A stretch of 34,711 nucleotides of DNA, taken from positions 1 to 34,711 of the forward strand of contig JBOFUX010000037.1 in the NCBI GenBank assembly GCA_051652785.1, read 5' to 3'. Source of the stretch: JAGNZR01 sp051652785. GTDB lineage: Bacteria > Fusobacteriota > Fusobacteriia > Fusobacteriales > Fusobacteriaceae. Position numbers and translations under genes: made by a program. How positions within the stretch are numbered: position 1 is the stretch's first letter; each line of letters begins with the position of its first letter. The notes beneath the pieces are model-generated. The model made no database searches. It saw only the letters and a program-made list of their open reading frames with translations, and was not told where the DNA came from. Below are positions 16,938 through 24,647 of the stretch, piece by piece.

Positions 16938-18530
16938 ATGAATGAAATATTACTTAAAATTGAAGGACTCTCAAAATCATTCGGTGATAACCTAGTATTA
17001 AAAAACATCAATTTAGACATAAAAAAAGGTGAAATTATAGGATTAGTTGGAGAAAATGGAGCGGGAAAATCAACCTTAATGAAAGCTATATTTGGTATGC
17101 CTGTTATTTATGAAACAGGTGGTTACAAAGGAAAAATAATTTTTAATGGGCTAGAAACAAATTTTAAAACTCCCTTTGATGCTTTAGAAGTTGGAATTGG
17201 AATGGTCCATCAAGAATTTTCTTTGATACCTGGTTTTAATGCTAGTGAAAATATTTTGTTGAATAGAGAAAAAACAAAAAATAGTTATCTTGAAAATATT
17301 TTTGGAAAAAGAATTAGAAAAGTAGATTTCTCTGAAATGGATAAAATAGCAAAAGAAGCTATATCTCATTTAGGTGTGAAAATTGACGAAACAACTTTAA
17401 TTAGTGAAATGCCTGTAGCTCATAAGCAATTTACAGAAATAGCTAGAGAAATAGCTAGAACAAATACTAAATTATTAGTTTTAGATGAACCTACTGCAGT
17501 ACTTACTGAAGCTGAGGCGGAGATTCTTTTGGGTACAATGAAAAAAATAGCAAAAGAAGGAATATCTATTCTTTTTATAACTCATAGATTAAATGAAATA
17601 ATGAAAATCTGTGATAGAGTAGTAGTTCTCCGTGATGGCATGCTCATTAATGAAACTGAAATAAAAAAAACAAGTGTAAATCAAATTACCGAATGGATGA
17701 TTGGAAGAAAAATCGAAGAAGATTCTCACTATGTAGCTACAAATAAAAAGAAAGAAGTAATATTAGATATAAAAAATCTTTGGGTAGATATGCCTGGAGA
17801 ATTTGTAAAAAATGTTAACTTGAAAATAATGAAAGGGGAAATATTAGGAATCGGAGGAATGGCAGGACAAGGAAAAATAGGGATAGCTAATGGAATAATG
17901 GGACTATATACAGCAGATGGAAAAATAACATTTAAAGATGAAAGTTTAAATATTAACTCCGCTATTGAGCCATTAAAAAAGGGATTGTTCTTTGTTTCTG
18001 AAGATAGAAAAGGTGTAGGTCTATTACTTGAAAAAAGTATAGAGGAAAATATAGCATATCCTAGTATGGAAATTAAAAATAAATTTTTTAAAAAAATATG
18101 TTTTGGAATGATTAATATTATGGATAATAAAGCTATAAGTAAAAATTCGCAAGAGTATATTGAAAAATTAAAAATTAGATGTGTTAATGGGAAACAATTA
18201 GTAAGTGAATTAAGTGGTGGAAACCAACAAAAAGTATGTTTAGCTAAAGCTTTTTCAATTAATCCTGAAATTTTATTTGTTTCAGAACCTACAAGAGGAA
18301 TAGATGTAGGAGCAAAAAAACTTGTGTTAGAAACTCTTAAAAAATTTAATAAAGAGTCTGGAACTACAATAGTTATAACCTCTTCAGAAATTGAAGAACT
18401 AAGATCTCTCTGTGATAGAATAGCAATAGTAACAGAGGGAGAAATAGCTGGGATTTTAAAACCTACAGATGACCTTATTGATTTTGGTAAAGTGATGGTA
18501 GGAGTTTCAAAGGTGGTGGAAAATGATTAA
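16938..18530 (+). CDS. ABC importer ATPase with two cassettes (RbsA/MglA-like)
   Basis: 530 residues, two ABC domains as in sugar (CUT2) and nucleoside importers. First cassette: Walker A GENGAGKST near 37-45 and Walker B LLVLDEPTAVLTEAEA near 180, but the signature loop is degenerate (MPVAHKQFTEIAREIA). Second cassette: Walker A is degenerate (GMAGQGKIG), the signature is intact (LSGGNQQK near 425), and Walker B reads ILFVSEPTRGID with Ser in place of Asp. The two sites are thus complementary and asymmetric, as is usual here. AGGAGG precedes the start. The last eight bases overlap the first permease gene. Energises import of the DUF3798 ligand. Confidence 0.93.
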   Translation: MNEILLKIEGLSKSFGDNLVLKNINLDIKKGEIIGLVGENGAGKSTLMKAIFGMPVIYETGGYKGKIIFNGLETNFKTPFDALEVGIGMVHQEFSLIPGFNASENILLNREKTKNSYLENIFGKRIRKVDFSEMDKIAKEAISHLGVKIDETTLISEMPVAHKQFTEIAREIARTNTKLLVLDEPTAVLTEAEAEILLGTMKKIAKEGISILFITHRLNEIMKICDRVVVLRDGMLINETEIKKTSVNQITEWMIGRKIEEDSHYVATNKKKEVILDIKNLWVDMPGEFVKNVNLKIMKGEILGIGGMAGQGKIGIANGIMGLYTADGKITFKDESLNINSAIEPLKKGLFFVSEDRKGVGLLLEKSIEENIAYPSMEIKNKFFKKICFGMINIMDNKAISKNSQEYIEKLKIRCVNGKQLVSELSGGNQQKVCLAKAFSINPEILFVSEPTRGIDVGAKKLVLETLKKFNKESGTTIVITSSEIEELRSLCDRIAIVTEGEIAGILKPTDDLIDFGKVMVGVSKVVEND

Positions 18531-19551
18531 TATTAATAAATTTATTGAAAATACAGGATGGCCAAGAATAATAATAGGATTATTTCTCCTCTTTTTATAT
18601 ATTATAGCTCCCTTTGCAGGAATAGATATTAGAAATTCTTTTAGTGATACTATAATTAGATTTGGAATGAATGCTATTTTAGTTTTGTCTTTAGTTCCTA
18701 TGATTCAATCAGGAGCAGGATTAAATTTCGGAATGCCTTTAGGAGTTGAAGCTGGTCTTTTAGGAGCTGTAATAAGCTTAGAAATGGGATTAAAAGGACC
18801 AACTGGATTTATAGCAGCTATTCTTTTTTCTCTTCCTTTCTCAATTATTTTTGGATGGTTTTACGGGAAAATATTGAACAAAGTGAAGGGGAGCGAGATG
18901 ATGATAGCTACTTATATAGGTTTTTCTTCTGTTGCAATTATGTGTATAATGTGGTTAATACTTCCCTTCAAAAGTCAAAATATGATATGGGCGTATGGGG
19001 GAAAAGGACTTAGAACTACTATTTCTGTTGAGGATTACTGGCATAGAGTCTTTGAGAAAATGTTAGGATTTAAAAATATACAATTTCCCATTGGTGAGAT
19101 TATTTTCTTTGGAATATTAGCTATATTTATTTTGTTTTTTTTCAAAACAAAAACAGGCTTAGCTATGAAAGCAGTAGGACTAAATAATAACTTTTCCAAA
19201 GCTACAGGAATTAACATTGATAAAATGAGAACAAAATCTGTAATTATGTCAACAGTGTTAGCAGGAATAGGAATTATTGTGTATCAACAAAGTTTTGGAT
19301 TTATACAGCTGTATTTAGCTCCTTTTTACATGGCTTTTCCTGCTATTGCAGCTATTTTAATAGGTGGAGCTTCAGTTAAAAAAGTTACTATTGTAAATGT
19401 TATGGTGGGAACATTTTTATTTCAAGGTATACTAACTATGACACCAACTGTTATTAATGGTCTCATTGAAGCTGACGTGTCTGAAACTATTAGAATAATT
19501 ATTTCTAATGGGATGATACTGTATGCTTTAACTAGAAAGGAAGTGGGATAA
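18523..19551 (+). CDS. ABC importer permease 1 (BPD_transp_2 family)
   Basis: 342 residues with about eight to ten membrane helices, and the family's cytoplasmic coupling loop KTKTGLAMKAVGLNNNFSKA followed by ATGINIDKMRTKSVIMSTVLAGIG. This is the permease type of ribose/galactose and nucleoside importers. The start overlaps the ATPase gene by eight bases and has GGTGGTGGAAA upstream. It would pair with permease 2 as a heterodimer, since two different permease genes follow one ATPase gene. Confidence 0.92.
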   Translation: MININKFIENTGWPRIIIGLFLLFLYIIAPFAGIDIRNSFSDTIIRFGMNAILVLSLVPMIQSGAGLNFGMPLGVEAGLLGAVISLEMGLKGPTGFIAAILFSLPFSIIFGWFYGKILNKVKGSEMMIATYIGFSSVAIMCIMWLILPFKSQNMIWAYGGKGLRTTISVEDYWHRVFEKMLGFKNIQFPIGEIIFFGILAIFILFFFKTKTGLAMKAVGLNNNFSKATGINIDKMRTKSVIMSTVLAGIGIIVYQQSFGFIQLYLAPFYMAFPAIAAILIGGASVKKVTIVNVMVGTFLFQGILTMTPTVINGLIEADVSETIRIIISNGMILYALTRKEVG

Positions 19552-19552
19552 A

Positions 19553-20662
19553 ATGAATAAAATAAAAAAATTAATCTTAAATAATATTGTACCTATAATG
19601 ATGATTATTATTATAACTTTAACAATACCAATATCAAAAATGTCTGCTTCACAACTTATTAGTGAAATGATAGATAGAATGTCTCGAAATTTATTTTTAG
19701 TTTTATCCTTATTAATCCCTATTATAGCTGGAATGGGACTTAACTTTGGAATAATACTAGGAGCTATGGGAGGACAAATAGCTTTAATATTAATAACAGA
19801 TTGGAATATAATAGGTGTTCAAGGAGTTTTATTAGCTATTATAATATCTGTTCCATTAGCTGCACTTTTAGGTGTTTTAGGAGGTGTTGTTTTAAATAGA
19901 GCAAAGGGACGGGAAATGATAACTTCTATGATGCTAGGACTTTTTATAAATGGTGTTTATCAGATGTTAGTTTTATATGGTATGGGAAGCATAATCCCTC
20001 TTTCTAACAAACAAATAATATTGTCTAGAGGCTACGGAATAAGAAATGCTATCGACTTAAAAGGAATAAGAATGTCAATAGACAGAGCATGGGGAGTAAA
20101 TATTTTAGGTTACAATATACCATTTCTCACTATATTTTTTCTTTTTCTTGTTTGTATTTTTATTATTTGGTTTAGAAAAACTAAATTAGGTCAAGATATG
20201 AGGGCTGTAGGTCAAGATATGGAAGTTACTAAAGCAGCTGGAATAAATATAGATAGAACAAGAATAATATCTATTGTAATTTCAACTGTTCTTGCTGGAA
20301 TTGGTCAAATTTTATATCTACAAAATGTAGGAACTATGAATACTTATAACTCTCATGAGCAGATAGGAATGTTTTCTATTGCTGCTTTACTAATCGGTGG
20401 GGCTACTGTTGTTAAAGCTACAATTCCCAATGCATTAACTGGAGTTATTTTATTTCATATGTTATTTATAATTTCACCTCGTGCAGGAAAAGAACTTATT
20501 GGCTCAGCTCAAATAGGAGAATATTTCAGAGTATTCATTTCTTATGGAATTATAGCTCTTGCTCTTGTGTTGCATCAGTGGAGAAGAGAACAAGAAAAAA
20601 AAGAAGATAGAAAGAAGAGGCTAGAATTACAACTTAATAAAAAAATAGAAGGTGCATTATGA
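19553..20662 (+). CDS. ABC importer permease 2 (BPD_transp_2 family)
   Basis: 369 residues, the same family as permease 1: about nine membrane helices, coupling loop KTKLGQDMRAVGQDMEVTKA and AAGINIDRTRIISIVISTVLAGIG. The C-terminal 35 residues are a highly charged tail (RREQEKKEDRKKRLE) not present in permease 1. The start is one base after the stop of permease 1 and its end overlaps the next gene by four bases, so all are translated as a coupled set. Confidence 0.92.
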   Translation: MNKIKKLILNNIVPIMMIIIITLTIPISKMSASQLISEMIDRMSRNLFLVLSLLIPIIAGMGLNFGIILGAMGGQIALILITDWNIIGVQGVLLAIIISVPLAALLGVLGGVVLNRAKGREMITSMMLGLFINGVYQMLVLYGMGSIIPLSNKQIILSRGYGIRNAIDLKGIRMSIDRAWGVNILGYNIPFLTIFFLFLVCIFIIWFRKTKLGQDMRAVGQDMEVTKAAGINIDRTRIISIVISTVLAGIGQILYLQNVGTMNTYNSHEQIGMFSIAALLIGGATVVKATIPNALTGVILFHMLFIISPRAGKELIGSAQIGEYFRVFISYGIIALALVLHQWRREQEKKEDRKKRLELQLNKKIEGAL

Positions 20663-21018
20663 AAAGAATTATAAACATTGGTTTAGTATTTATATTTTTT
20701 TTATGCGTCTCTGTCTATTTATTTATTGATGGAAAACAGCATAAAATATTTTTAGAAAATTTATCACTAAAATCCTTAAAAGCACCTGAAAAAATTATTG
20801 TTTTTCTTGATAATGATAAAAAAGGAATAACTATTCGATCTGAAAAAAAAGCAGTGGGCTTTGTAAAAGGAAAAAAACATAAAATAAAAATAAATTATAG
20901 CGAAAATGGAGAAAAAAAGGAAAAAAGAGCAGAATTTGAAACTCCACTTAATAAAACAGTAACTTTAGAATTAATTTCTTTAATTTCAGAAAAAAAAAAT
21001 TGGATAAAAGAAGAATAA
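20659..21018 (+). CDS. Small membrane-anchored protein of the ABC importer operon
   Basis: 119 residues. One N-terminal membrane segment (about 5-24, INIGLVFIFFLCVSVYLFI) is followed by a soluble, very Lys-rich domain likely built of beta strands (EKIIVFLDNDKKGITIRSE...). The C-terminal part should face the outside. I do not assign a family; similar small genes seem to accompany DUF3798 operons in fusobacteria. The ATGA overlap with permease 2 ties its production to the transporter, so an accessory or assembly role for the importer is a reasonable guess. Confidence 0.7.
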   Translation: MKRIINIGLVFIFFLCVSVYLFIDGKQHKIFLENLSLKSLKAPEKIIVFLDNDKKGITIRSEKKAVGFVKGKKHKIKINYSENGEKKEKRAEFETPLNKTVTLELISLISEKKNWIKEE

Positions 21019-21040
21019 ATTCTTCAAATAGAGCTATCTT

Positions 21041-21119
21041 GAGACAAATAAACTACATCTTTTTAATTTGGCTTCATACCTTAATTAAAAAGCGAATATG
21101 TTTATTTGTCTCTTTTTTT
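21041..21119 (+). terminator. Two-tier terminator closing the ABC importer operon
   Basis: A perfect 13-bp outer stem (GAGACAAATAAAC at 21041-21053 with its complement at 21100-21112) is followed by seven Ts. Inside it sits a second stem, TTTTTAATT (21060-21068) with AATTAAAAA (21083-21091). The length (about 72 nt before the T-run) is unusual for a simple terminator. Confidence 0.8.
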
Positions 21120-21197
21120 AATGCAAAAAGATATTAATACTTTTCAGCACCAAATATTGTATAACTCACAGATAATATTAAATTATTTTACAATGCA

Positions 21198-22271
21198 TTA
21201 AAATATACAGATAGAACCTTTAGGACTTAAACATTTATTGCATGAGATACATTTAGAAACTTTTTCTGAATCTATTTTCCACTTATTTACTAAATCACTT
21301 TCTCTTAAAAGAGGCCTTGCTATAGAAATATAAGATATTTTACTGGTGTTTAATATATCATTTATATTTTTAAAACTTCTGTGCCCTCCAACTAAAGCAA
21401 TTGGAGTAGATATTTCACTAGAGATTTTTATTCCAAAATCTTTAAAATATCCTTCTTTTTCTACACTATTTATTTTATTTCTCATTACCCCTTCATTTGT
21501 TCTAGAACCAGCATTTCCACCACTTATTTCAATAAGATCTATTCCTTCTTCTGAAAGCTTCTTACAAACCCATAACATCTCTTCTTGAGTCGCTCCTATA
21601 TCCATAAAATCTTCACAATTAATTTTCACAAAAATTGGAAACTCTCCAACTGTCTTTCTTATAGCTCTATATACTTCAAAAAGAAATCTTGATCTATTTT
21701 CAATATTTCCACCGTACTCATCTTTTCTTTTATTATAAAAAGGATTCATAAATTGACTTATTAAATATCCATGTGCTCCATGAATTTGAACACCATCAAA
21801 ATTTCCTTCTTTTGCTCTTCTTCCTGCTTGTGAAAAAGCTTCCACTAATTTTTTTATCTCTTCCTTAGATAATTCCTCTGCACTTTGTTTAGTTACTGAA
21901 TTCACATGACTTGAAGGACCTACTACTCTACTTCCTATTCCTGGTCTTCCTTGAGAGCCACCTACTACTATTTGTAGCACTATATTAGTATTTTGCTTGT
22001 GAACTGCCTCGGTTAATTTTTTTAATCCCTCAACATATAAATCATTCCATACACCAATCATATTTTTAGCTGGTTTATCATATTCAACAACAGAGGAAAA
22101 ACCTGTTATTATAGTTCCTACACCACCTAGAGATAATTTTTTATAAAATTCAATTAATTTCTCTGTAACATACCCTTCTTCATCTGAAAAGCCTTCCCAA
22201 ATTGCACTTCTTATGATTCTATTTTTAAATTTCATATTTTTTATCTCAGTTTTATCAAAGATATTTTTCAT
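21198..22271 (-). CDS. NADH:flavin oxidoreductase (Old Yellow Enzyme family)
   Basis: 357 residues, an FMN-binding TIM barrel. Family landmarks are IIRSA(I/T) at the first strand, LQIVVGGSQGR, the active-site HGAHGYL with SQFMNPFYNKR and DEYGGNIENRSRF, and the phosphate-binding GGNAG and GGHRS loops. It reduces activated double bonds with NAD(P)H. A C-terminal tail with CISCNKC and a last Cys recalls the Fe-S cluster region of larger 2,4-dienoyl-CoA-reductase-like relatives, but the extra domains are absent. It overlaps the aminopeptidase gene by 17 bases and is probably its downstream partner in a two-gene operon. Substrate unknown. Confidence 0.92.
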   Translation of the reverse strand: MKNIFDKTEIKNMKFKNRIIRSAIWEGFSDEEGYVTEKLIEFYKKLSLGGVGTIITGFSSVVEYDKPAKNMIGVWNDLYVEGLKKLTEAVHKQNTNIVLQIVVGGSQGRPGIGSRVVGPSSHVNSVTKQSAEELSKEEIKKLVEAFSQAGRRAKEGNFDGVQIHGAHGYLISQFMNPFYNKRKDEYGGNIENRSRFLFEVYRAIRKTVGEFPIFVKINCEDFMDIGATQEEMLWVCKKLSEEGIDLIEISGGNAGSRTNEGVMRNKINSVEKEGYFKDFGIKISSEISTPIALVGGHRSFKNINDILNTSKISYISIARPLLRESDLVNKWKIDSEKVSKCISCNKCLSPKGSICIF

Positions 22272-23685
22272 TTTTTTCCTCCATTATGCTGATAAGTTCT
22301 TCTAATGTATCGGGCATTTTTTCTCCTAAAATTTTAGCTTTTCCATTTTGTATAACAAAATTTCTCTCAAACCGCATCCCACCGAAATTACTATATTTTT
22401 CAATCTCATCATAGTTTACATATTCTTTAAATAAATTTTTCTTTTTGCAATCAGCTATTAATTTTGGAATAAAATATATTCCTGGTTCTACAGTAAAGGT
22501 ATAACCCTCTTTTAGTTTTCGTCCTAGCCTAGCTGATTTATGACCTATTCTTTTATCTCTTAAATCACCGTCGTCATAACCTACTAAATCTTCCCCATAA
22601 TTCTCCATATCATGAACATTCATTCCTAAAAAGTGACCTAATCCATGTGGCATAACAATAAATTGAACTCCTGCTTCAAATATTTTATCTATATCACCTT
22701 TAAATATATTTAGTTCTAACATACTTTCTATTAATTTATATGAAGCAGCTTTATAAGCTTCTCTATAATCTACATCAATTTTTAAATTTTCACTAGCTGC
22801 ATCAAACATATTTATTACAGTTTTATATATTTTTTCTTGTTTTTCAGTAAAATAACCTGAAACTGGAATTGTGCTAGTCATGTCTCCACAATATCCTAAT
22901 TCAGTTTTTGCCCCACAATCTAAAACTAGTATTTGCCCATCTATTAATACATTAGAATAATTATGATTATGAAGTATCTCTCCATGCACAGAACATATGG
23001 TTTTAAATGAAGTAACACAATTATATTTTTTGGCTACCGCTTCTATTTCTGCTACAATCTCATATTCTTTCATTCCAGATTTTATTATTTTCATAGCTTT
23101 TAAATGCATAAGCCTTGTGACATTTACCGCTTTTTCTATCTCTTTTATTTCCTCTATACTTTTCATATTTCTGAACTCTATTATAGCTTTTTTTAAAGCT
23201 AAAGAAGAATAATCTTTTACCTCTTCATACTCTATACCTAATATTTTAGCAAGTGCTAATATTACATTATCTCTATAGGGTGTTATATAGAGTAGCTCTT
23301 GAAAATAATCTTCGTCGTCCTCTTCTGTCCCTTCTGACTTATCTAGTAAAAAATCCTCTAGTTTATTATAAGGCAAAAAATTTGTTATTCCATATTTTTT
23401 AGAGTCTTCTAAAATTGAACTTTGATCTCCCATCCAAATCATATCTTCTAAAGTAAAATCAACTCCTGATATATATGTCTTTTCAGTTGAAAATTCAATT
23501 ATACCCACTAAATTTTCCCGTGATAATCCAAAATAGTATAAAAAAGTTGAATCTTGAATAAAATCATAAGAATTATCTGGAAAGTCTATTGGAGAACTCA
23601 TGTTTCCCATAAAAATACCTATTCCATTTTTCATTTTTTCACATAGTTTTTTTCTTCTCGCAATATAAATTTCTTTTTCAAACAT
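22255..23685 (-). CDS. M24 aminopeptidase (Xaa-Pro aminopeptidase type)
   Basis: 476 residues. An N-terminal AMP_N-type domain (about 5-135) precedes the pita-bread M24 catalytic domain. Metal ligands are visible in order: Asp in LVLDCGAKT, Asp in GYCGDMTST, His in MPHGLGHFLG, Glu in FTVEPGIYF and Glu in MRFERNFV. Such enzymes remove an N-terminal residue preceding proline; prolidase activity on dipeptides is the alternative. AAGGAGGTAATTT lies before the ATG at 23685. It is the first gene of the pair with the OYE oxidoreductase. A TTA-type trinucleotide run sits in its leader (about 23712-23730). Confidence 0.92.
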   Translation of the reverse strand: MFEKEIYIARRKKLCEKMKNGIGIFMGNMSSPIDFPDNSYDFIQDSTFLYYFGLSRENLVGIIEFSTEKTYISGVDFTLEDMIWMGDQSSILEDSKKYGITNFLPYNKLEDFLLDKSEGTEEDDEDYFQELLYITPYRDNVILALAKILGIEYEEVKDYSSLALKKAIIEFRNMKSIEEIKEIEKAVNVTRLMHLKAMKIIKSGMKEYEIVAEIEAVAKKYNCVTSFKTICSVHGEILHNHNYSNVLIDGQILVLDCGAKTELGYCGDMTSTIPVSGYFTEKQEKIYKTVINMFDAASENLKIDVDYREAYKAASYKLIESMLELNIFKGDIDKIFEAGVQFIVMPHGLGHFLGMNVHDMENYGEDLVGYDDGDLRDKRIGHKSARLGRKLKEGYTFTVEPGIYFIPKLIADCKKKNLFKEYVNYDEIEKYSNFGGMRFERNFVIQNGKAKILGEKMPDTLEELISIMEEKNEKYL

Positions 23686-23730
23686 AAATTACCTCCTTAA
23701 CTTCTTTTAACGTTATTATTATTATTATTT

Positions 23731-23739
23731 ATTATAGCA
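23731..23739 (-). promoter_or_regulatory. Extended -10 of the aminopeptidase/OYE operon
   Basis: TGCTATAAT on the minus strand, about 45 bp before the start codon. The -35 is not clear, which fits the extended -10 type. The TTA repeat lies between it and the gene, so it would be in the 5' leader. Confidence 0.55.
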
Positions 23740-23853
23740 TAATTTTATATTTTTTTATTTGCTTTTTATTTCGCATTAAATTAGTTATATAATAATTATA
23801 TAATCGTTTTTTTTGTAATTTAAAAACTTTAATTATCTTTTATGTAAAAAAAA

Positions 23854-23862
23854 TGCTATAAT
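23854..23862 (+). promoter_or_regulatory. Extended -10 of the 82-aa gene
   Basis: TGCTATAAT at 23854-23862, about 75 bp before the ATG at 23936, is identical to the extended -10 of the divergent aminopeptidase gene. No good -35 is seen. Confidence 0.55.
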
Positions 23863-23935
23863 ATTCCTAAGTATTTTTATATTTTAGTGCTTTAATTTAT
23901 AGTCACAACAATTTAATTTTTCCTAGGAGGAGAAT

Positions 23936-24184
23936 ATGATAAATTCCACTGTTCAAGTCAATAGAATAAAAAACTCATATAAAGTAGAGGTTTATGGTGA
24001 ATCTGTTATGAGAGAAGGAGAAGAATATGCTACCCTTATCTCTCGTGATATCTATAGAGACGAAATTCTTGCTAGAAAAAGTATAACTCGATTAATGGAT
24101 AATTCAAAAAATGGTCTTGAAATTCGTTTATCTATAAAAGAAGGAAAAGAAAATTGGACTGTTATGGAAAGCTTAGAATTATAA
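23936..24184 (+). CDS. Hypothetical 82-aa protein
   Basis: I do not recognise this protein. It has AGGAGGAG before its ATG, its own promoter and a strong terminator, so it is a genuine single gene. The product is soluble and charged, with alternating hydrophobic pattern suggesting beta strands at the start (NSTVQVNRIKNSYKVEVYGE) and end (GLEIRLSIKEGKENWTVMES), and one helix in the middle. There is no signal, membrane segment or Cys. It faces the 40-aa gene across a shared terminator. Confidence 0.8.
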   Translation: MINSTVQVNRIKNSYKVEVYGESVMREGEEYATLISRDIYRDEILARKSITRLMDNSKNGLEIRLSIKEGKENWTVMESLEL

Positions 24185-24193
24185 AATTTTATA

Positions 24194-24250
24194 AAAAAAC
24201 TGGTAAAATTTAATGATTTTTAGAAAATCATTAAATTTTACCAGTTTTTT
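24194..24250. terminator. Shared bidirectional terminator with perfect 27-bp stem
   Basis: Arms 24194-24220 and 24224-24250 are exactly complementary around a TAG loop. The stem starts with six As and ends with six Ts, so it works on both strands. It lies just after the 82-aa gene (plus) and ahead of the end of the small minus-strand gene at 24307, as expected for a convergent pair. The length without a mismatch is unusual. Confidence 0.88.
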
Positions 24251-24306
24251 AATTTATAACTAGTAGGAAATTTTTTATTTGATTTTAATCATTAATTTTG
24301 TTTATT

Positions 24307-24429
24307 TTAATTTAGTTTTTGCAAAGTTATTTTATTCATATTTTTTTTTTCTAAAATAAATTTTAGCTCTCCAAATGTTACTTTACCCCCATAAATCTCA
24401 ATAAGTTCCTTTATAAATTCTATTCTCAT
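24307..24429 (-). CDS. Small 40-aa protein controlled by an S24-type repressor
   Basis: A short frame starts at ATG 24429 behind AAGGGGAGG and reads MRIEFIKELIEIYGGKVTFG... to LQKLN, ending with TAA at 24307-24309. It is basic and probably helix-turn-helix-like or simply two helices; no membrane segment. Support for being real comes from the ribosome site, a near-consensus promoter 100 bases upstream with a palindromic operator, and a matching terminator downstream. The function is unknown; a small regulator or toxin released on repressor cleavage are possibilities, without direct evidence. Confidence 0.65.
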   Translation of the reverse strand: MRIEFIKELIEIYGGKVTFGELKFILEKKNMNKITLQKLN

Positions 24430-24527
24430 TTTTAAAACCTCCCCTTGATTTAAGAAAAAAAATGTGTTACACTAATTTATCTATGATGAATTTTAATTTT
24501 AAACTCATCAATTATTAATATAACTAT

Positions 24528-24556
24528 ATTATACGCTGGTAGCGTATAAATTGCAA
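24528..24556 (-). promoter_or_regulatory. Promoter of the 40-aa gene
   Basis: On the minus strand TTGCAA (24556-24551) and TATAAT (24533-24528) are exactly 17 bp apart. The spacer and part of the -10 are occupied by the palindrome at 24529-24549, so a bound repressor would block polymerase. The leader is about 90 nt and can form a hairpin from TGATGA (24484-24489) with TCATCA (24505-24510). Confidence 0.75.
24529..24549. promoter_or_regulatory. Palindromic operator for the S24-type repressor
   Basis: Nine-base arms TTATACGCT and AGCGTATAA flank a GGT centre. The inner ACGCT/AGCGT is strikingly GC-rich against the local AT background. It is the only such site between the divergent repressor and small-protein genes, and it lies inside the promoter of the latter. 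The assignment to the repressor is inference from position and symmetry. Confidence 0.75.
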
Positions 24557-24647
24557 GTTTTTTTTATTTTTTTTTTATAAAATAAAATTTATAGTTATAA
24601 TTATATATAAGACAAATACAATAAAATACTATATTGTGAGGTGAAAT

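Noticed and set aside
24484..24510. Second operator for the S24 repressor (TGATGA...TCATCA)
   Set aside because: The arms do not resemble the ACGCT/AGCGT palindrome and the spacing differs. More likely a leader hairpin.
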